Below are positions 21,922 through 34,654 of a DNA stretch of 64,000 bases, piece after piece. Origin of the DNA: Rhodamnia argentea (lineage: Eukaryota > Streptophyta > Magnoliopsida > Myrtales > Myrtaceae); the NCBI RefSeq assembly GCF_020921035.1, contig NC_063158.1:25530178-25594177 (forward strand). Reading direction: 5' to 3'. Every line of letters starts with the position of its first letter. The stretch's first letter is position 1. The notes under the pieces are model-generated. The model was given only the letters and a program-made list of their open reading frames with translations, did not search any database and had not been told where the DNA came from. The position numbers and the translations under genes were made by a program.

Positions 21922-22843
21922 AATTGAGCTCTCGCACAACAGCTGATGATTTCAGCGGTCACCATGCTTCGTAGCCTTTGTGTTTCATTCCTTACTTTGG
22001 AATTTTCTGTGTTTTCTTAGATTGACGTGGATAGGAAAGGTTAGTTCAATCAGTTTAACAGGGTCACCATTTGTGTCATGTTAAGTGCTAGCATTAACGG
22101 AAAGAGCTGCTAGTAAAGACTCAATGTGAATCACAAGTCACAGCTCATCTCTCTGAAATTGTTTCTGTTCGACTACTTTGCCTCTATTTTGGCACTTCTC
22201 ATGCTGTTGTTTGCAACTGCATCCACAATCAGTCAATTAATGCGCGAGAAAGGGATACAGTCCAATTTGGCTTGCCATGGCAAGTGATTCATCAGCTTGG
22301 GTCACCAGTTTGTGACAAGTCTTGCTTATCCTGAACCAGAAAATCTAATAATTCGGCTTATCCATCTGCTAGTCTTTGAACTTGAAAACTCTTTCTACTG
22401 CACATGCTGCGAACTAGCAATAAAATGTATGATTAGACTTGGTGATTTTTTTCTCTTTTTGTTTTGCCAAAGGCTACTTGATTCAAGTTCGCTCATTGCA
22501 AGAACAGGTTTCTTTTCGTGTCAAATTGTTGATTCTGTTTGTTAATCTCTGAAACTTAATTCATTATTTCATGCCACGAATCTCTGGGACAAAAGAAAAT
22601 TAGGAGTCTGCTTCACATCTTAGCATCTTTACAATCATCTTCGACTGTAATAATTCTAAGACTTGTGACCTGTTACCATATTGTGTGGGACAGACAAAGA
22701 AATCATTTCAACTTTTATAACTTCAAATTGATTGATGGCATGTGTAGTAATCAACTATTTTAATGATGTCAAATGCACATGTTATACTAATGCAAGGACA
22801 TAATTTCTTTTCTACTTAGTGCTTACTAGTGATAATCGATTCT
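21922..22843. other. 3' flank of the PEARLI-4-like gene, no gene
   Basis: Probable 3' UTR to about 22250, then AT-rich sequence with no recognisable ORF. Confidence 0.45.
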
Positions 22844-23668
22844 AGGGTGAGCGGCTCCCATCCCGAGATCAGGAACCGTCCACTAAAGACCGGTTCCACG
22901 AAACGGTAACCGGGAACTGCCTACTGGTTCCATGGATCCATCCGGGAATCGGACAGCTAGGCCGGTTCGATTTTTCGGGTGGATATATGGAGCCGGTCTA
23001 CAATCACTACAATGTCGCACGGGTCTCCTCTCTATTTGCTAAGAGACGAAAAACACCCTATTTGTGCTCGATATGTTCGAGTTACTGTTGTCAACACTTC
23101 ATTTAGGATGCCCTTATCTCTCTTTTGTGTTGAATTAATAAAATCCTTTAGAACCCAGGAGCTTCATAATTAAACTTTCTAAAAAATTTCTATTATCCCG
23201 TGTAATGCAAATGCAGTTTTTCAATGTAGGCCGATCAAGAAATTCCGTAAATGTAGTTGACACTCAATTGCAATAAAATTCTATGAACTGCTAAATGACA
23301 AGTCTGTATAGCAAAATATTATCCAAACCCCAAATCTACATACACTCTAACTGAGATAGCAATGAATTGAGAGAAAATAATTGCGCAAAAAAGGGGAAAC
23401 AGAGGGCTTACTGTTCTTAATAATACTGAGTGTAATTACCCGAATATGAGAGAGCTTATATCAAGTGTCAAGTGGATATACATACATGTGTGTGTATCGG
23501 TCCGGTCCGGTCCGGGTTCTTAATTCCACACTCAGTCCGGGAACCAGACCGGTACTAAACGGTCCCAATTTATTGGAGCCAAGAACCAGACCGATGCCCA
23601 TGGGAACCGCCGGTTCGGCCTGGTTCTAAGTGGTTCGGTCTGTTCTCGATTCTTTTGCACTCCCATAG
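22844..23668. mobile_element. hAT-like MITE with GGTTC/GAACC-rich inverted ends
   Basis: Left terminus 'agggtgagcggctccc' with GGAACC-type motifs to about 22960. Right terminus 'ggttcggtctgttctcgatt..tttgcactccc', the inverse arrangement with GGTTC motifs from about 23490. The interior is AT-rich. Similar ends recur at 25306-25690 and 28097-29016. The layout resembles plant hAT MITEs with (A)GGGGTGAGC-type ends, but a clear 8-bp target duplication was not found. Confidence 0.5.
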
Positions 23669-23819
23669 TGTTGGCCAAGTTTTTGGTTCAATATATGAAC
23701 AAACTTAGGTAGCTATCTATTATGGTTTAGACTATGTGCCTACTATTTTGAAAATTAGGAAACACCTCAGTAGCGAAAGGAGTTCATTTAGCCTAACCTT
23801 TTTTTTTTTTTTTGCTTAA

Positions 23820-23822
23820 TAT

Positions 23823-23866
<44 letters not shown>

Positions 23867-24390
23867 CGTTGGAAATAATAAACCTTTCTCTCTCTTTTTT
23901 TTATAATCAAATAACAACCTTCTTTGATTAGGTACTTAAAAGAGGCACTCACTAACAAAATCCTATTTTAACTAATGTTTCCCAGGGAAGAAGCAAATAT
24001 TGCAGCAATATTTGCGATGCTTATTCTATCCTCAGAAATTTCCTCAAAATCTAAAGATTGCTACCAACTTTATATATTCCTAGCAATTGTCATTTTAAGT
24101 TTTCAAAAACCTATGCATGTGTAAGGGGTGTTCGGAATGGATGGAATATAAGTCCTATCCTGGAACTACCTCACAGATATGGTTCCGAGTTTTCAGAACC
24201 TAGAACCGTCCCACGGGTTCTTAGAATTAGGTGTTAAATCGTAGTAAAAATTGGGTCGGGATATGTCGAGGTCGTGCTAATTTCTACATGGATATTCTAG
24301 TATTTCGCAACACATCACAATCTCCATCCTATATAAGTTACATGTTGATTTCGAATGTTACTGATTAAAATTCTTTTATTTGTCTAACAT
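23820..24390. repeat. Dispersed repeat, copy 2, with (GA)n microsatellite
   Basis: Second copy of 17990-18850, lacking the SINE. It starts at a (GA)n run of about 18 units (about 23827-23862). Confidence 0.75.
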
Positions 24391-24734
24391 ATAAGCACGG
24401 TCTCTCTATCCATCGAATCGATCCCTTCCTGAAAAACTTCATCCCCGTTTTGGAAATAATAAATATTTATACGTAGGCTCTATTTGTCCGGCAAAAAACG
24501 AATGATTCAAAAAACATTATCGTATAAACAATCGCTTCTATTGTTTGAAATAATTAGCCGACCAAAAACTTTTCATTATGGACAACAATTTATGTCCAAA
24601 CATTTTGGTGGACAATAAAAAACAATTTCCGTTCATTTTTCTAAGTGACAAAAACGATCATTTTCCGAAAATGATTTCCCCGAATCATTTATTATGCGCG
24701 AAACTGATGTACTTGAATTATTGTTAGAAAACGA

Positions 24735-25210
24735 TTTCTACATTGGTATTCTCATATTTCGTACTATATCACAATGTCCATCCTATATAAGTTACATGTC
24801 AATTTTTAACTCTACTAATTAAAATTCTTTTCTCTGTTTGATTTAGGTGAATCGGGGAGCTCGAGCAGAAACGTTCTGCATTCAAAGCTGAAACCGCGAG
24901 AGCAACCAGAGAGTCACGGTCAAAGCGCTGAGCTTCAAGCTGCTGAAGCATCGCGTGCAGAAGCGGGACTCGAGAGAGCAACAAAGCGACGGCCGTACCT
25001 GTCGGCTCAAGAATCATTGCCTTGTCCGTAAGCCCCAAAATGGAAGAACCAACAACTCCGACCAGGGGCTGCCATGGCGATTTCGCATCTCTCCCACTGC
25101 AGTACCGTCCGTCTCTCACCTAGTACGAGGAAAGGAGACAAAAGCGAGGGCACACAGAACTCTTGGAGACTAATAATTCTCGTAGAATCTCATCAGCCTT
25201 GTTCAAACTC
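24735..25210. other. Orphan GC-richer segment with ORFs on both strands
   Basis: 24735-24840 is a third partial copy of the repeat ('tatataagttacatg'). 24845-25180 is GC-richer than its surroundings and open on the minus strand from 25119 (product containing SPWQPLVGVVGSSILGL and LEAQRFDRDSLVALAVSAL) and partly open on the plus strand. I recognise neither product. It could be a captured gene fragment inside a repeat. Confidence 0.35.
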
Positions 25211-25305
25211 TCGGCTGTTTCTTGATGATCATCCTTTTTTTTTTTTTTTTGGTTCTTTGCTGATGAGGGTGATTTTTGGACTGATTAATCTGTTCATGCT
25301 TATGG

Positions 25306-25690
25306 CTGGGGCTAATCGGTTCCCAATCCGGTTCGGCCTCACCTCGAAATCGGGAACCGGACTGAAGGGATCAATTTCTAGATTTTAAAACACGGGCCGG
25401 ACCTGTCCGGTTTTGGTTCCAGGCGGTCTAGTGAGACCGGTCGCATATGCTTGAATAATATATTCACGTTTTAAATGTATAGAAGTAACCCTAACAATAT
25501 AAGAGTTTAAATGATTTTTTTGAGGAATTTTTTTGCAAATAAAATTAAAACTAAAAAAATTGTTGGTTCGATCCAAGCGGTCCATCCTTGGAACTGGGAA
25601 CCGGGCCGACAATTACAGGTTCCATTTTATGGGACCAAGAATCGGATCAAACTGCCAATCATGTCCTTCTGTTGTTTTTTTGCTCACTCC
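25306..25690. mobile_element. hAT-like MITE (GAACCGG family), short copy
   Basis: Left part 'ggggctaatcggttccc', right part 'gttgtttttttgctcactcc', with GGAACCGG/CCGGTTCC motifs inverted between the halves. No coding capacity. Confidence 0.45.
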
Positions 25691-26539
25691 TACTTACTGC
25701 CTAAAAGTTGGCTTCGACCCTTGAGGAGACACCAATTCGGTATTAATTCACCAGAACATGCGATAGTACAATCACTATCTAAAGGGTTGGACATACATTA
25801 GTCTCTAAAACAATATGGATGCCATTTTGTCACATTCCTTGAACCATTTGTCGTCCATAGATTACCATCTGTCCGATACGGTGTGTCTCGACCCATCAAA
25901 AGCGGCATGTACATATGGCAACATGAGCATTCAGGTACTTCTTTCACTTTTTCTCCTCATTTTCGGTGGTAACATAAGCAACGAAAGGCCAGTTTGGGCA
26001 CAAAACCCGAACGCCCTGACCCGTTTGTCGTGGTGTGGACGAATTTTCTAGTGAAGCGGCAGACCAATCTCTTGATTCCTAGTCCTAGCTTCAACGTTTT
26101 CCCTGTTCACTTGTCCGGATTTTACCTTCTTTTCCTCGTTGTGTTCTGAGCATGAATGTGTGAAACTCTTTTGGCTTGTGCACTTCTGTTCCAACCGTTT
26201 TGTCTTCATCTGGAACGAACTTGACCCTATGGTAGCTTCATCTTAGGCTTAACAACAAGAATTCCAACGACCCGCGAGTAAGCCTCTGTAGTCCTTTCCG
26301 TCTATGTTTGTTTGCGTAAAGAACAGATTTTTCCTCCTCTTTCACTTTGGAATTTGAGAATTTTTCATGTTGAGTTCCTTATTAGTCGCATTACTTAAAA
26401 TTTCCCTCAAGGACAATACTACAACGGACGTATCTGGAGGCTCGACATGTGACTCTTAAGAATTATCTGTGGGATGCTTCTCTTGCTAAAGTTCAATTCC
26501 TATCTCCCACAACTCTAGAGCTAGTGCGATTCCTAAACC

Positions 26540-27120
26540 TGGAGAAGTTCGTGAATCTCATGCAGAGTTGTGCGTAGACGAATTTGGTGACTATGTCAAA
26601 TCCCCGGAGGATGTACTTTCTCGACCCCTAGATGAAGCCGAGATATTAACTCCTCCGCCTGATATCGGCTCTAATGTCGAGAAATGAAATGTCTGATCGT
26701 CACAAGAGGCTCTCGTCCCTCCTTACTTGGGATTTCCCTTCTTTGATCTCCCCGGAGGACCTAACGGAACTCAAGTACTTAGCAATCGGGCTAGTGAAGG
26801 ACCTGACGCCGAGTGTTGATCTGCCGATGCAATTACAGTCGAGGAAATTCATCTAGTGGGTAGTGTTTTCCTTACAAAGCAAGGAAGCTGTCGAGAAATT
26901 TTCTAAATGACTTCAGGTAGAAAAGGATGAGGTATCCTCTCCTGGGGAAAAGCTCGCCGAACTGAAGAAGGGTGGAATCAAGCTGCAGTCAGGGATCGTT
27001 TCTGGATCATTAGAGGTGCAACAAATTGATGAGCAAAAATCTAAGCTTCAATCTAGACAGGCAAAACTCACCGGGTGGTATCGAGTCAAACAGAACGGAA
27101 AAGAATCGGCTTAAGCTAAA
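26540..27120 (+). pseudogene. Pseudogene fragment of the PEARLI-4-like family (second-exon part)
   Basis: Successive frames contain HKRLSSLLTWDFPSLISPED, similar to HRKKLSSILALDFSCLLSSE in the intact gene. These are followed by VEKDEVSSPGEKLAELKKGG and QQIDEQKSKLQSRQAKLTG, similar to its coiled coil (IDEQIAQLQARKAELACD). Stops and frameshifts separate the blocks (TGA after residue-like FSK near 26905, a stop at 26856). Divergence is high, so the source was a paralogue and not a recent copy of the gene at 19868. Confidence 0.75.
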
Positions 27121-27429
27121 GAAACTGGGGACTTCCTACGAGCTCATCGGCTGATCCCTAAGCTAAAGATACTTAGGACTTCCTACGAGCGCATTGTACC
27201 CATTTCTCTATTCGAAAGACTATAATAGCTTTTCAACTAATAAAGTGATTTGCACTCTCTCATCTCTTTTATGTGGAACAAAAGAAAAGGCAAATTTGTT
27301 TGTTTTACAAACAAACTTCAACAATTTCATCTTCCGTAAAAGAGCCCCTAATCAATTTGAAACAAGACCAAGTAGGAGCATATTTTCTACAAAAGGAAGC
27401 TATGAATCGCATTTAATTTTCTCTTAGAC

Positions 27430-27612
27430 ACTTAGACTGGCCAAATCCAGGCAACACTTGGGTGTGGCTGGTCTAAAGGCAGACCATCACTTAAAAGTTG
27501 TATCTGTTCGCGATCTCTGGATGCCGATGTCGATACGTTCTTCGCTCCATTCAGCTAAAGGAAGGTTCCCTCAATGGAGCATCTGGGGAGAAGGGTGAGG
27601 ATAAGCATTAAA
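27430..27612 (+). pseudogene. Pseudogene fragment of the PEARLI-4-like family (first-exon part)
   Basis: Reads DWPNPGNTWVWLV, then a stop, then in another frame LDADVDTFFAPFS. These match DWPNPGDTWRWWV and NADVEELFASFIW of the intact first exon. It ends at 'agaagggtgaggat', the same exon/intron donor context as 20231-20250 (gcgaaggtgaggat). It lies downstream of the second-exon-like fragment, the reverse of gene order. Confidence 0.75.
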
Positions 27613-27716
27613 TAGTACTCATTCTCCCAACCGGTCATCATGCAAATAGTCAGCCCATGTTGAGTTATGTTGTTAGCCGACTCTTTATGTTTTCATTTCC
27701 CGGCGTGCATATATAT

Positions 27717-28096
27717 GTTAATCAAATCCAAACATTATCACTAATCTATGAACGTAATTTCCTTTCTCCAACCCCAACTCAGTTCGAAAAGACCCAGTCG
27801 ACAAAGGGATTGCAGGTAGATTATCAACTAATGCCACTCATCAGCAACTGCTTCTCATGGAAGCAAGAACAAGAGATAATAAAGATGTCATTTTGAATTT
27901 TCTTGATGCTTCCGATTAAAAAAAAAATCGCATCGATGCTCGGTGGGTGTTTCCTGCAGAAAACTGCATTAATGAAAAGCATGATACCTTCCTTGGGTCT
28001 GCTCAGACTTCACGGCAAATTAAAAATCAGTCGTAACCTCTAAAATGGGAAAAAGATACGGACTATGCACAGGCAGGGGTAAAGGGGTCATAGTGG
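27717..28096 (+). repeat. Promoter-region copy of the PEARLI-4-like gene
   Basis: A copy of 18851-19220 with a few percent divergence by eye. It ends abruptly at 28096, where a GAACC-rich element begins. No coding exon follows it. Confidence 0.8.
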
Positions 28097-28763
28097 TGAG
28101 GGGTGAGCAAACCGGATCGGATTGGTCCGAACCGGCCAGGTTGGTCCGATCCTTGAGAGGGATCTGGTCCCCAGTTTCATGGTGGATAGGATCGGATCGG
28201 ACCGTCTAGAATATACATAATTATATATATATATATATATATATACAAGTAGAAAAAAAATTAGAGTCGTGGAATATAATCTTTATTTGCATGAAATGCA
28301 CCAGATTGCTATATAGGACATGGTTTGCTTATTGTATAAGATGGAAGAAAGTTCCAGGGACTTCGCTTCTCTTGTGACGACGAGGCTCTGAACCATCGGC
28401 CGCGACCAAAAGGTGAGCTCGACTTTGCACCAATTACTGATTTGGGATGCCGGTGAACTTTTTAGGAACAACTGCATACTTAGCCAAAATAACTACAGAG
28501 AGAAAAAGGGGTGTTGAATACTGATTATTTTCGACCAAATAAAAAAAAATGTTGATTCTTCTATAGAGACACAATTTCATGTTGATTTGGGAACACTAGA
28601 AACATGCAGCATTTGACTCTTTTTCTCATGTTCTTGAACTTTTGTTATGAGATTTTGCAGTTCTAGGGTATGAGCTGGCACCATATGTTTGGACTGTCTT
28701 TTTTTTTTTTTTCCTAATTTAGTCTTTTCTCATAAGCACTCATGTGATGGTTGTATGATAGTC

Positions 28764-28814
<51 letters not shown>

Positions 28815-29016
28815 ATTAGGTTGGATGATTGAGATTGGAAGTGATTAGTTTAAATCCAAAGATTAGATTTCTATAAGCGGCTGGTGTGAGCGGTCCCACT
28901 AGAACATGACTAGGTCTGGACATAATAGCCTTTCTCGATCCTATCCGATCCCTGGTCCCGAAAATTTGGGGACCGAACCGGCTCGGACCATGCACATGGG
29001 CGGGATATTCTACAAG
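28097..29016. mobile_element. hAT-like element with GATCGG/CCGATC ends and microsatellites
   Basis: The left end 'aggggtgagcaaaccggatc' and right part 'atcctatccgatccctggtc' are in inverse arrangement. Inside are an (AT)n run (about 28216-28244) and a compound (TA)n(TG)n run (about 28763-28811). No transposase is visible. Confidence 0.45.
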
Positions 29017-29868
29017 GTAGGGGTGTAAAAGTTCAATTCAATTTGGTTGTTTGAAAAACCAAACTGAACTAAATCATTAGTGAATATGTTTAAACCGAAC
29101 CAATACTCGTCCTAAACCGAACCGAACCGAGAAACTCAATTTGGTTCGATTTCGGTAAAACTTTGGGGTTTTTTTTTTTTTTTTTTTTGTGGCTCCATAT
29201 CTCACCCTTCGCAGCCTATATTGCATTTGAAATACAAGAGAGTAATCCAGCATTGTTTTTGTGGTTATTCTTAATCTATTATGGCTTCCATACGGTAGCC
29301 ACCGGAGTATTCGATGTGACGACTGTTGTGTTCATCCAATTACTCGACCTCGGTTCAAATCAAAAGTGTAAGCGGGATCTCTTATTTTTGCTCTGTCACT
29401 GTAGAAATGGGATTTTTTGTGAGTCATAAACATATTTTTTTATTTGCTTATTTTCTGATTCCTTCAATTTTTTTTGTTTTTTCTTTCTTTCTTTACCTTC
29501 TTTTGGTCGAACGAGTCCAGCAAGGGTCGCCGACAAACCCTCGCTGGTTGCCAAGTGAGGCCATCACCAAATCTGGGTGAGGGTCGGGCCCTCGCCCGTG
29601 ACCAGCAAGCGTCGCAGCCCTTACCCGTGGCCGGCGAGGGAGTCGCGGCCCTCACCCGGTGGTCGGCAAGGATCGGGCAGCCCTCACTAGGCTTTAAAAA
29701 AAAAAGAAAAATAATTCATAAATTTTGCTAAATTTGATTAAATATGGAAGTTTTTAGTAATATGGATCGGGTCTAGTATGGATCGTTAGATTTGTACTAT
29801 ATGAAAACGGGTCAATATGGGTTGGAACATATTCGACTTGACCCGATGGACCTTGTTTGACACCTCCA
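29017..29868. mobile_element. MITE-like element with 'aggggtgt' ends and a GC-rich core
   Basis: The left end 'aggggtgtaaaagttcaat' is answered by the right end 'gaccttgtttgacacctcc' (reverse complement ggaggtgtcaaacaaggtc). The core at about 29510-29690 is unusually GC-rich, with repeated 'ccctcgc' and 'gcgaggg' words in both orientations. Short ORFs there are by-products of this repeat. Confidence 0.5.
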
Positions 29869-30459
29869 ACAATTAGTATCCCTACAATAATTTACTTCAA
29901 ATTATTTTTTCATCCCCAAAAAAAAAAAAAAAATCTCCTTCCATGACACATTTACCTGTCTCACTAAAAAATGCAAATTGACACCCTTGACCCAAATCTA
30001 ACCCCTTTTAGCTTTACGTCCAATATACTGTCAAAGGCATATGTGTCGGCACACTTGGCAGACAACTGTAATACAGATTCAACGAAATGAAAAAGTGGAA
30101 AATTCACATGTGTTCACTTGTATGCATTTAAATAGAGGGTAAATTTTAGTTAAGCGTACCAATTTGAAATTTTTTGTGAGGCGTAGATTAGTTTGAAGTA
30201 ACTGTATCATGCGGCACTGGTTTGGGATTTTTTGTTATGCAAAAAATAATGTGTCGTGGAAGTACTAATTTGAAATGACAAAAATTAGTTGAGGTAAACG
30301 TGTTACAAGTACTGTGAATTTAGAATTTTTTTAATGATATTGGCAGTAGCATTAACGTGATTTTAGGTGCTTAAATGCTTCTTTTATAGAGTCAAATCAT
30401 CATCATGTCAGGACAAAATCTAAGATACTTTGGCTGTGATGGCATCTGCTTTCTTAAGT

Positions 30460-30925
30460 TTCCAGTGTGTAAAGTTAGACCATCTAGTCTAATCTGTGCT
30501 TTTGTCTCCATCTTTTTTGTTAAGCATTAACCATTTTCTTTGCCCTTTTGTACCGGCAATGGCGAAGTCGCCCCGTACACTTTGGGCCAAAGAAGTTTCT
30601 TTGGGATTTTTTCCAAGGCTTCAAGTCAAGCTGCATTTTGCCCCTCAATGAATGGTCTCAATCTAATTTTTAACCCTTGAGTTATATTCTTGTATCCCTC
30701 AAAACCCCCAATAGCTTGATCTTGTGTCAATTTAGTCCAAATTGTCAACAGCCTTTTTGCAGTTGAGGACATTGGTTATAGAAATTATGAACTTCCCATG
30801 CAAAGAGAATTATTGCTAGAACTTGATCTCCGATAGACCAAGTGAATCTCGGTAGTTATTAATAGTGGTCCTATTTGGGGCCCAGGACGTTTAATAGTTA
30901 TGATTCTTATGGTCCATGATGGATT
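30460..30925 (+). repeat. Direct duplication, copy 1 (with 31715-32130)
   Basis: 'aatggtctcaatct', 'caacagcctttttgcagtt' and 'gtggtcctatttggggccca' recur in order at 31830, 31946 and 32065 with moderate divergence. Non-coding, origin unknown. Confidence 0.75.
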
Positions 30926-31714
30926 GGCCTATGTCAATGATTTCGAGACCTCGAGCCATGGGTGTCGGGTTCCGTTCCGAGCGCTGATATCTACTTTTAT
31001 TTTGAAATTAGTTCCGAGTGTAGGTTTTTTTGTTGATTGTGAAATGATTCTCCATCGACAATGTTTATAAGGGACCCATATGCCGGAAATGAGGAAAATA
31101 TTTCTCCGACTTGAAATTTTTCGTGAAACAGGTGGAGAATCGAACACAAACATTTCGTTAAGAAAGCTCCGATCACATTGATGGAGTGCTTTGCATTATA
31201 TGCCAAAAGTGAATCAATACATCACTGCCATTTGTGCTGCCTACTTAAAAAGAAGTTCGTGTCTGTTAGGATCCAAAGTTGGGGAATCTATGCTTTGCAT
31301 TATTTTTTTCCAAATGTAGGTCCAAATTTTTCAGGTTAAATACTCATGTATGCACGTGTGATCAGCCTATCCACATGCATCGAATAAATTCAAACCATAG
31401 TTTTCTCATACATAATGCGAAACTCCATCCGAGATGAATAACCCCACATCGGTCGAAAGAATTTTCTATTGAGCGGTGTATCGGTGCGCACGACCAATCT
31501 CCATGGAAAAACATCCGGTTTGAATTGAAAGTCCAATACACTGCGAGCATAGATCTTGGTTCCATTTTTACATGGTTATTCCATTCTTAAAGCTTTAGCT
31601 GTGATACAGAAACAAGCATGTCTTTGGCATATGCTTCCATAGGTCTTCTAATGTGTAGAGTTGACCATCTTTTTCCATCCTATTCTCTTGTCGCCTCCTC
31701 TTTGACTAATTCTA

Positions 31715-32130
31715 ATGTGTAAAGTCGACCATCTCGTTTAATTTACGGCGAAACTCGCCCTTGAACTTTTGACCAAAGAAGAAGAGCTTCGAAAGCGCGT
31801 GAGGTCACAGTGGCATTTTGTCCTTCAGAGAATGGTCTCAATCTCATTTTAACCCTTGAATGGTATTCTCGTATTACTCAAACTTGACCTTGTTTCGCCC
31901 CTAAACCTAAGAACTCCAGCTTGTGTCTGCTTAATCCAAATTTGTCAACAGTTTTTTCAGCAGTTTTAAGGACGCTGGTTGTACGAATATTGACTTCCCG
32001 GGCAAAAAGTATTATTAGGAGGACCCGATCTCCAATGGAATTGGTGAATTTCGGTCATATGCAATGGTGGTCCCATTTGGAGCCCATAACATCCGATGAC
32101 TGTAAACTATGTGGTCCATCATGGATTGGT
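31715..32130 (+). repeat. Direct duplication, copy 2 (with 30460-30925)
   Basis: Second copy, about 1.2 kb downstream. Both end near 'ggtccatcatggattgg' or its variant. Confidence 0.75.
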
Positions 32131-32375
32131 CCAAAAGTTGATTTCGAGGAATGACCTGCTCATGAGGTAAAAAGGTTAAATAGGGCTATGTAAAAACTGT
32201 CATGCTCAGGCAAGCTGAACTAAGGAGGGTTGGCGTTTTCTAAATCACACCATTTTTTACCTTTCGAGTGGATCCAACCCCGGGTTGGTTCGACTGAATT
32301 GTCGAATCCATGATCACTCGTCTAAGAGAGAAGCTAGATACATCTTGTTCGCGTAAAAAACGATAAAGGAAAAAT

Positions 32376-32730
32376 GATATTTTTGAAAAAGTCACTAAAA
32401 ACTCTAAATTATGACTATTACGACACATTTATTTTAAACTTTTTCTCGTGACATAAAATATCTCAAACTTGTACTCTTTTTTTATACATTTACCTTACGC
32501 CAGATTTTCGTCGGATGATATTTCAGCCAAAATGTTATTTTTATATCACTTAAGTCATGTGAGTATCGTGTCAATACTGTTTCACCTTCCAAATTCCATA
32601 TAGATAGTTTTTTACCGTGCTCATTTACGTAAATGTGTCATAAAGGTATAAGTTTGAAATTTTTGATGTACGGAAAAGCAATTAGAGCAAATATGTAATA
32701 GTGAGCATAGTCCGGAGTTTCAAAAAGAAA
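32376..32730. mobile_element. Probable MITE
   Basis: AT-rich, with loosely inverted arms: 'gactattacgacacattta' near 32411 against 'aaatgtgtcataaaggtata' near 32632, and 'ctcaaacttgtac' against 'gtataagtttgaaa'. No coding capacity. Confidence 0.45.
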
Positions 32731-32999
32731 AACAAGTTATGTCTTTGACGGTTTGGAGCATAATTGGATTGATTCTATGAAATTTGGGGTGCAAAACGAC
32801 AGAAATCAATCCTTGAGGGTGCAAAATGGAAAATAAAATCGGAATTAGGGGAGCAAAATGGAAGCTTCCGTAGTAAAATAAGAAGCAAGTCGAAAGACGC
32901 TTTAGATACGATAAATAGCAATAGTCTTCTATTTTAGGGACAACATTAGTGAAATCGAATTTTCCCTTTTTGATTTTTTTAATAAATATGCCGCTCTTG

Positions 33000-34654
33000 C
33001 GCCTCTCTCTCCCTCCTCTCTCGATGGTTGAAAAGGAGATGCTAATGAAGCTTCGTTAATCGCCTCCCTCCTCCTCCTCTCTCTCTCTCGATCTCAAAAG
33101 TAGAAACGCAAACGAACGCTGAATAGGGCAAAAAAAGGCCAAAGCTGAGAACTTGAATGCGTTCCCACATGACCCACCAAGGTTTGTCTCTCCGATTCGT
33201 GTTTTTCGTTGTTGGGTTTTCGTTGGATTTGTTTTTGAATTCTCGTATGTCCTCAAGTTTTGATTTTTTTTTTTCGTAGAGTTTAACTTGGATCCCTTCC
33301 TGACCCGTTCGTAGACCGTGTTGTAACTACATTTTGAGAGCGAATTATTTGTCCGGGTCCATGTTACATAAGATCCGAACTTTGGCAGTGCTTATTGTTC
33401 GTGATTATTTAGATGGTTCAAACTTGTGAGGATGCTTTGTCACTAGATCCTAGTTTTTGTTTTGTATTAGGTTTGAGATGCTCTCTTTTTGTATTCATCG
33501 AGGTGAAGGACTTCGTTTTGAGGAATGACGTTAGTGGGAGATCATGCTTCAGTTTTGTGGATTCATCAACCCGAAATATGTAGCAGTCTAGAGTTTGTTG
33601 CTATAGTTTGGTGAATTGAGCAAAATCTGAAATCCTTGTAAGTCTAGAGTTTGTTCTTGATGGAGCTTCACGTGGGTGTTCCAATTTTGTCAGCATTTCT
33701 GTTTCTAACAAACAGCAGATTTCTGTTTTGGATTTCTCGAGGCGTATAGTCAATATAAGCAGCGGTTCTGTTTTAATGTCCTCTCTCTCAATTTTAATGT
33801 GGTTATGGGCAGCGGAATTACTTTTGTTGTGCTCTAGTGGTTTAGTCTCAGCAGTTTGATAGAATGACAACTTTCGGCACCAATATAGGTGCTGGTGATC
33901 CATTGCTAGTTTCTGGGTGGTTGGGTGTTTTCATATGTTGAGCAGATATCCAGTTGTTTCCCATGGTTTTTTCCATTTCATCAAAATATTCCTGCTTATG
34001 AGGGAGAGAGCATTTTTAGGGTTTTGCATTAGCTGATAAATCGTTTTTAAAGGGTTTGTGCGCTTATTCTCACAAAAGTCACTACATCCTGTAATCTGTT
34101 TGTTATGTAAGTTAGTAGCTTTAAATGTTTAAGATACATGAAAGGTACTTGTATGTATATGTCATATTGTAGCGTAATGTCTTATGGGCTGACACAACCT
34201 CCCGTCCATGACAGATGCACATGCATGCACAAGCATAGTATCTTTGTGGCTTATGGAAGTCGTGACTCTCTCAGTGAGATTATGATCTAATGAGCAATGA
34301 AATCTTTTGTGATACTTGTATGATCTTTTTTTTGGACCATCTTGCCAATGCTTGTTGTATGACGATTGGAACGAGCTACTTTGTAGTGGAGGACTTCCGT
34401 AGAGGACTTTTTGCCTGCCTGTAGAAGTTATGAAGTTGAATTGAGCACTCAATTCTTCTATGACATTTTTCTCCATTTTGGATCTTATCCTATTGATTAT
34501 TTGAAACTCAATGCGTTGGAGTGTTGTGTATGTGTTAAATTTATCCTCGACATTATCTTGTTCTATGCAGGGACAGATTTATTTTGAGAGCGGATTAATT
34601 ATTCGTGTCACATTTTGTTGGATCTATCTATAAGTTCATCCTACCTGAGGGAGA
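33000..34654 (+). promoter_or_regulatory. 5' leader of the alkaline ceramidase gene with a probable leader intron
   Basis: A CT-rich non-coding exon from about 33000 ends at 'acccaccaag/gtttgt' (33181). The acceptor 'ttctatgcag' at 34561-34570 precedes an 84-nt leader before ATG 34655. Long leader introns are common in plant housekeeping genes. Inferred from splice-like sites only; no ORF in between is convincing. Confidence 0.5.

Noticed and set aside
25120..25150. 'cctagtacgagg' resembles 25S rRNA
   Set aside because: The match is only about 12 bases and the surrounding sequence does not continue as rRNA.
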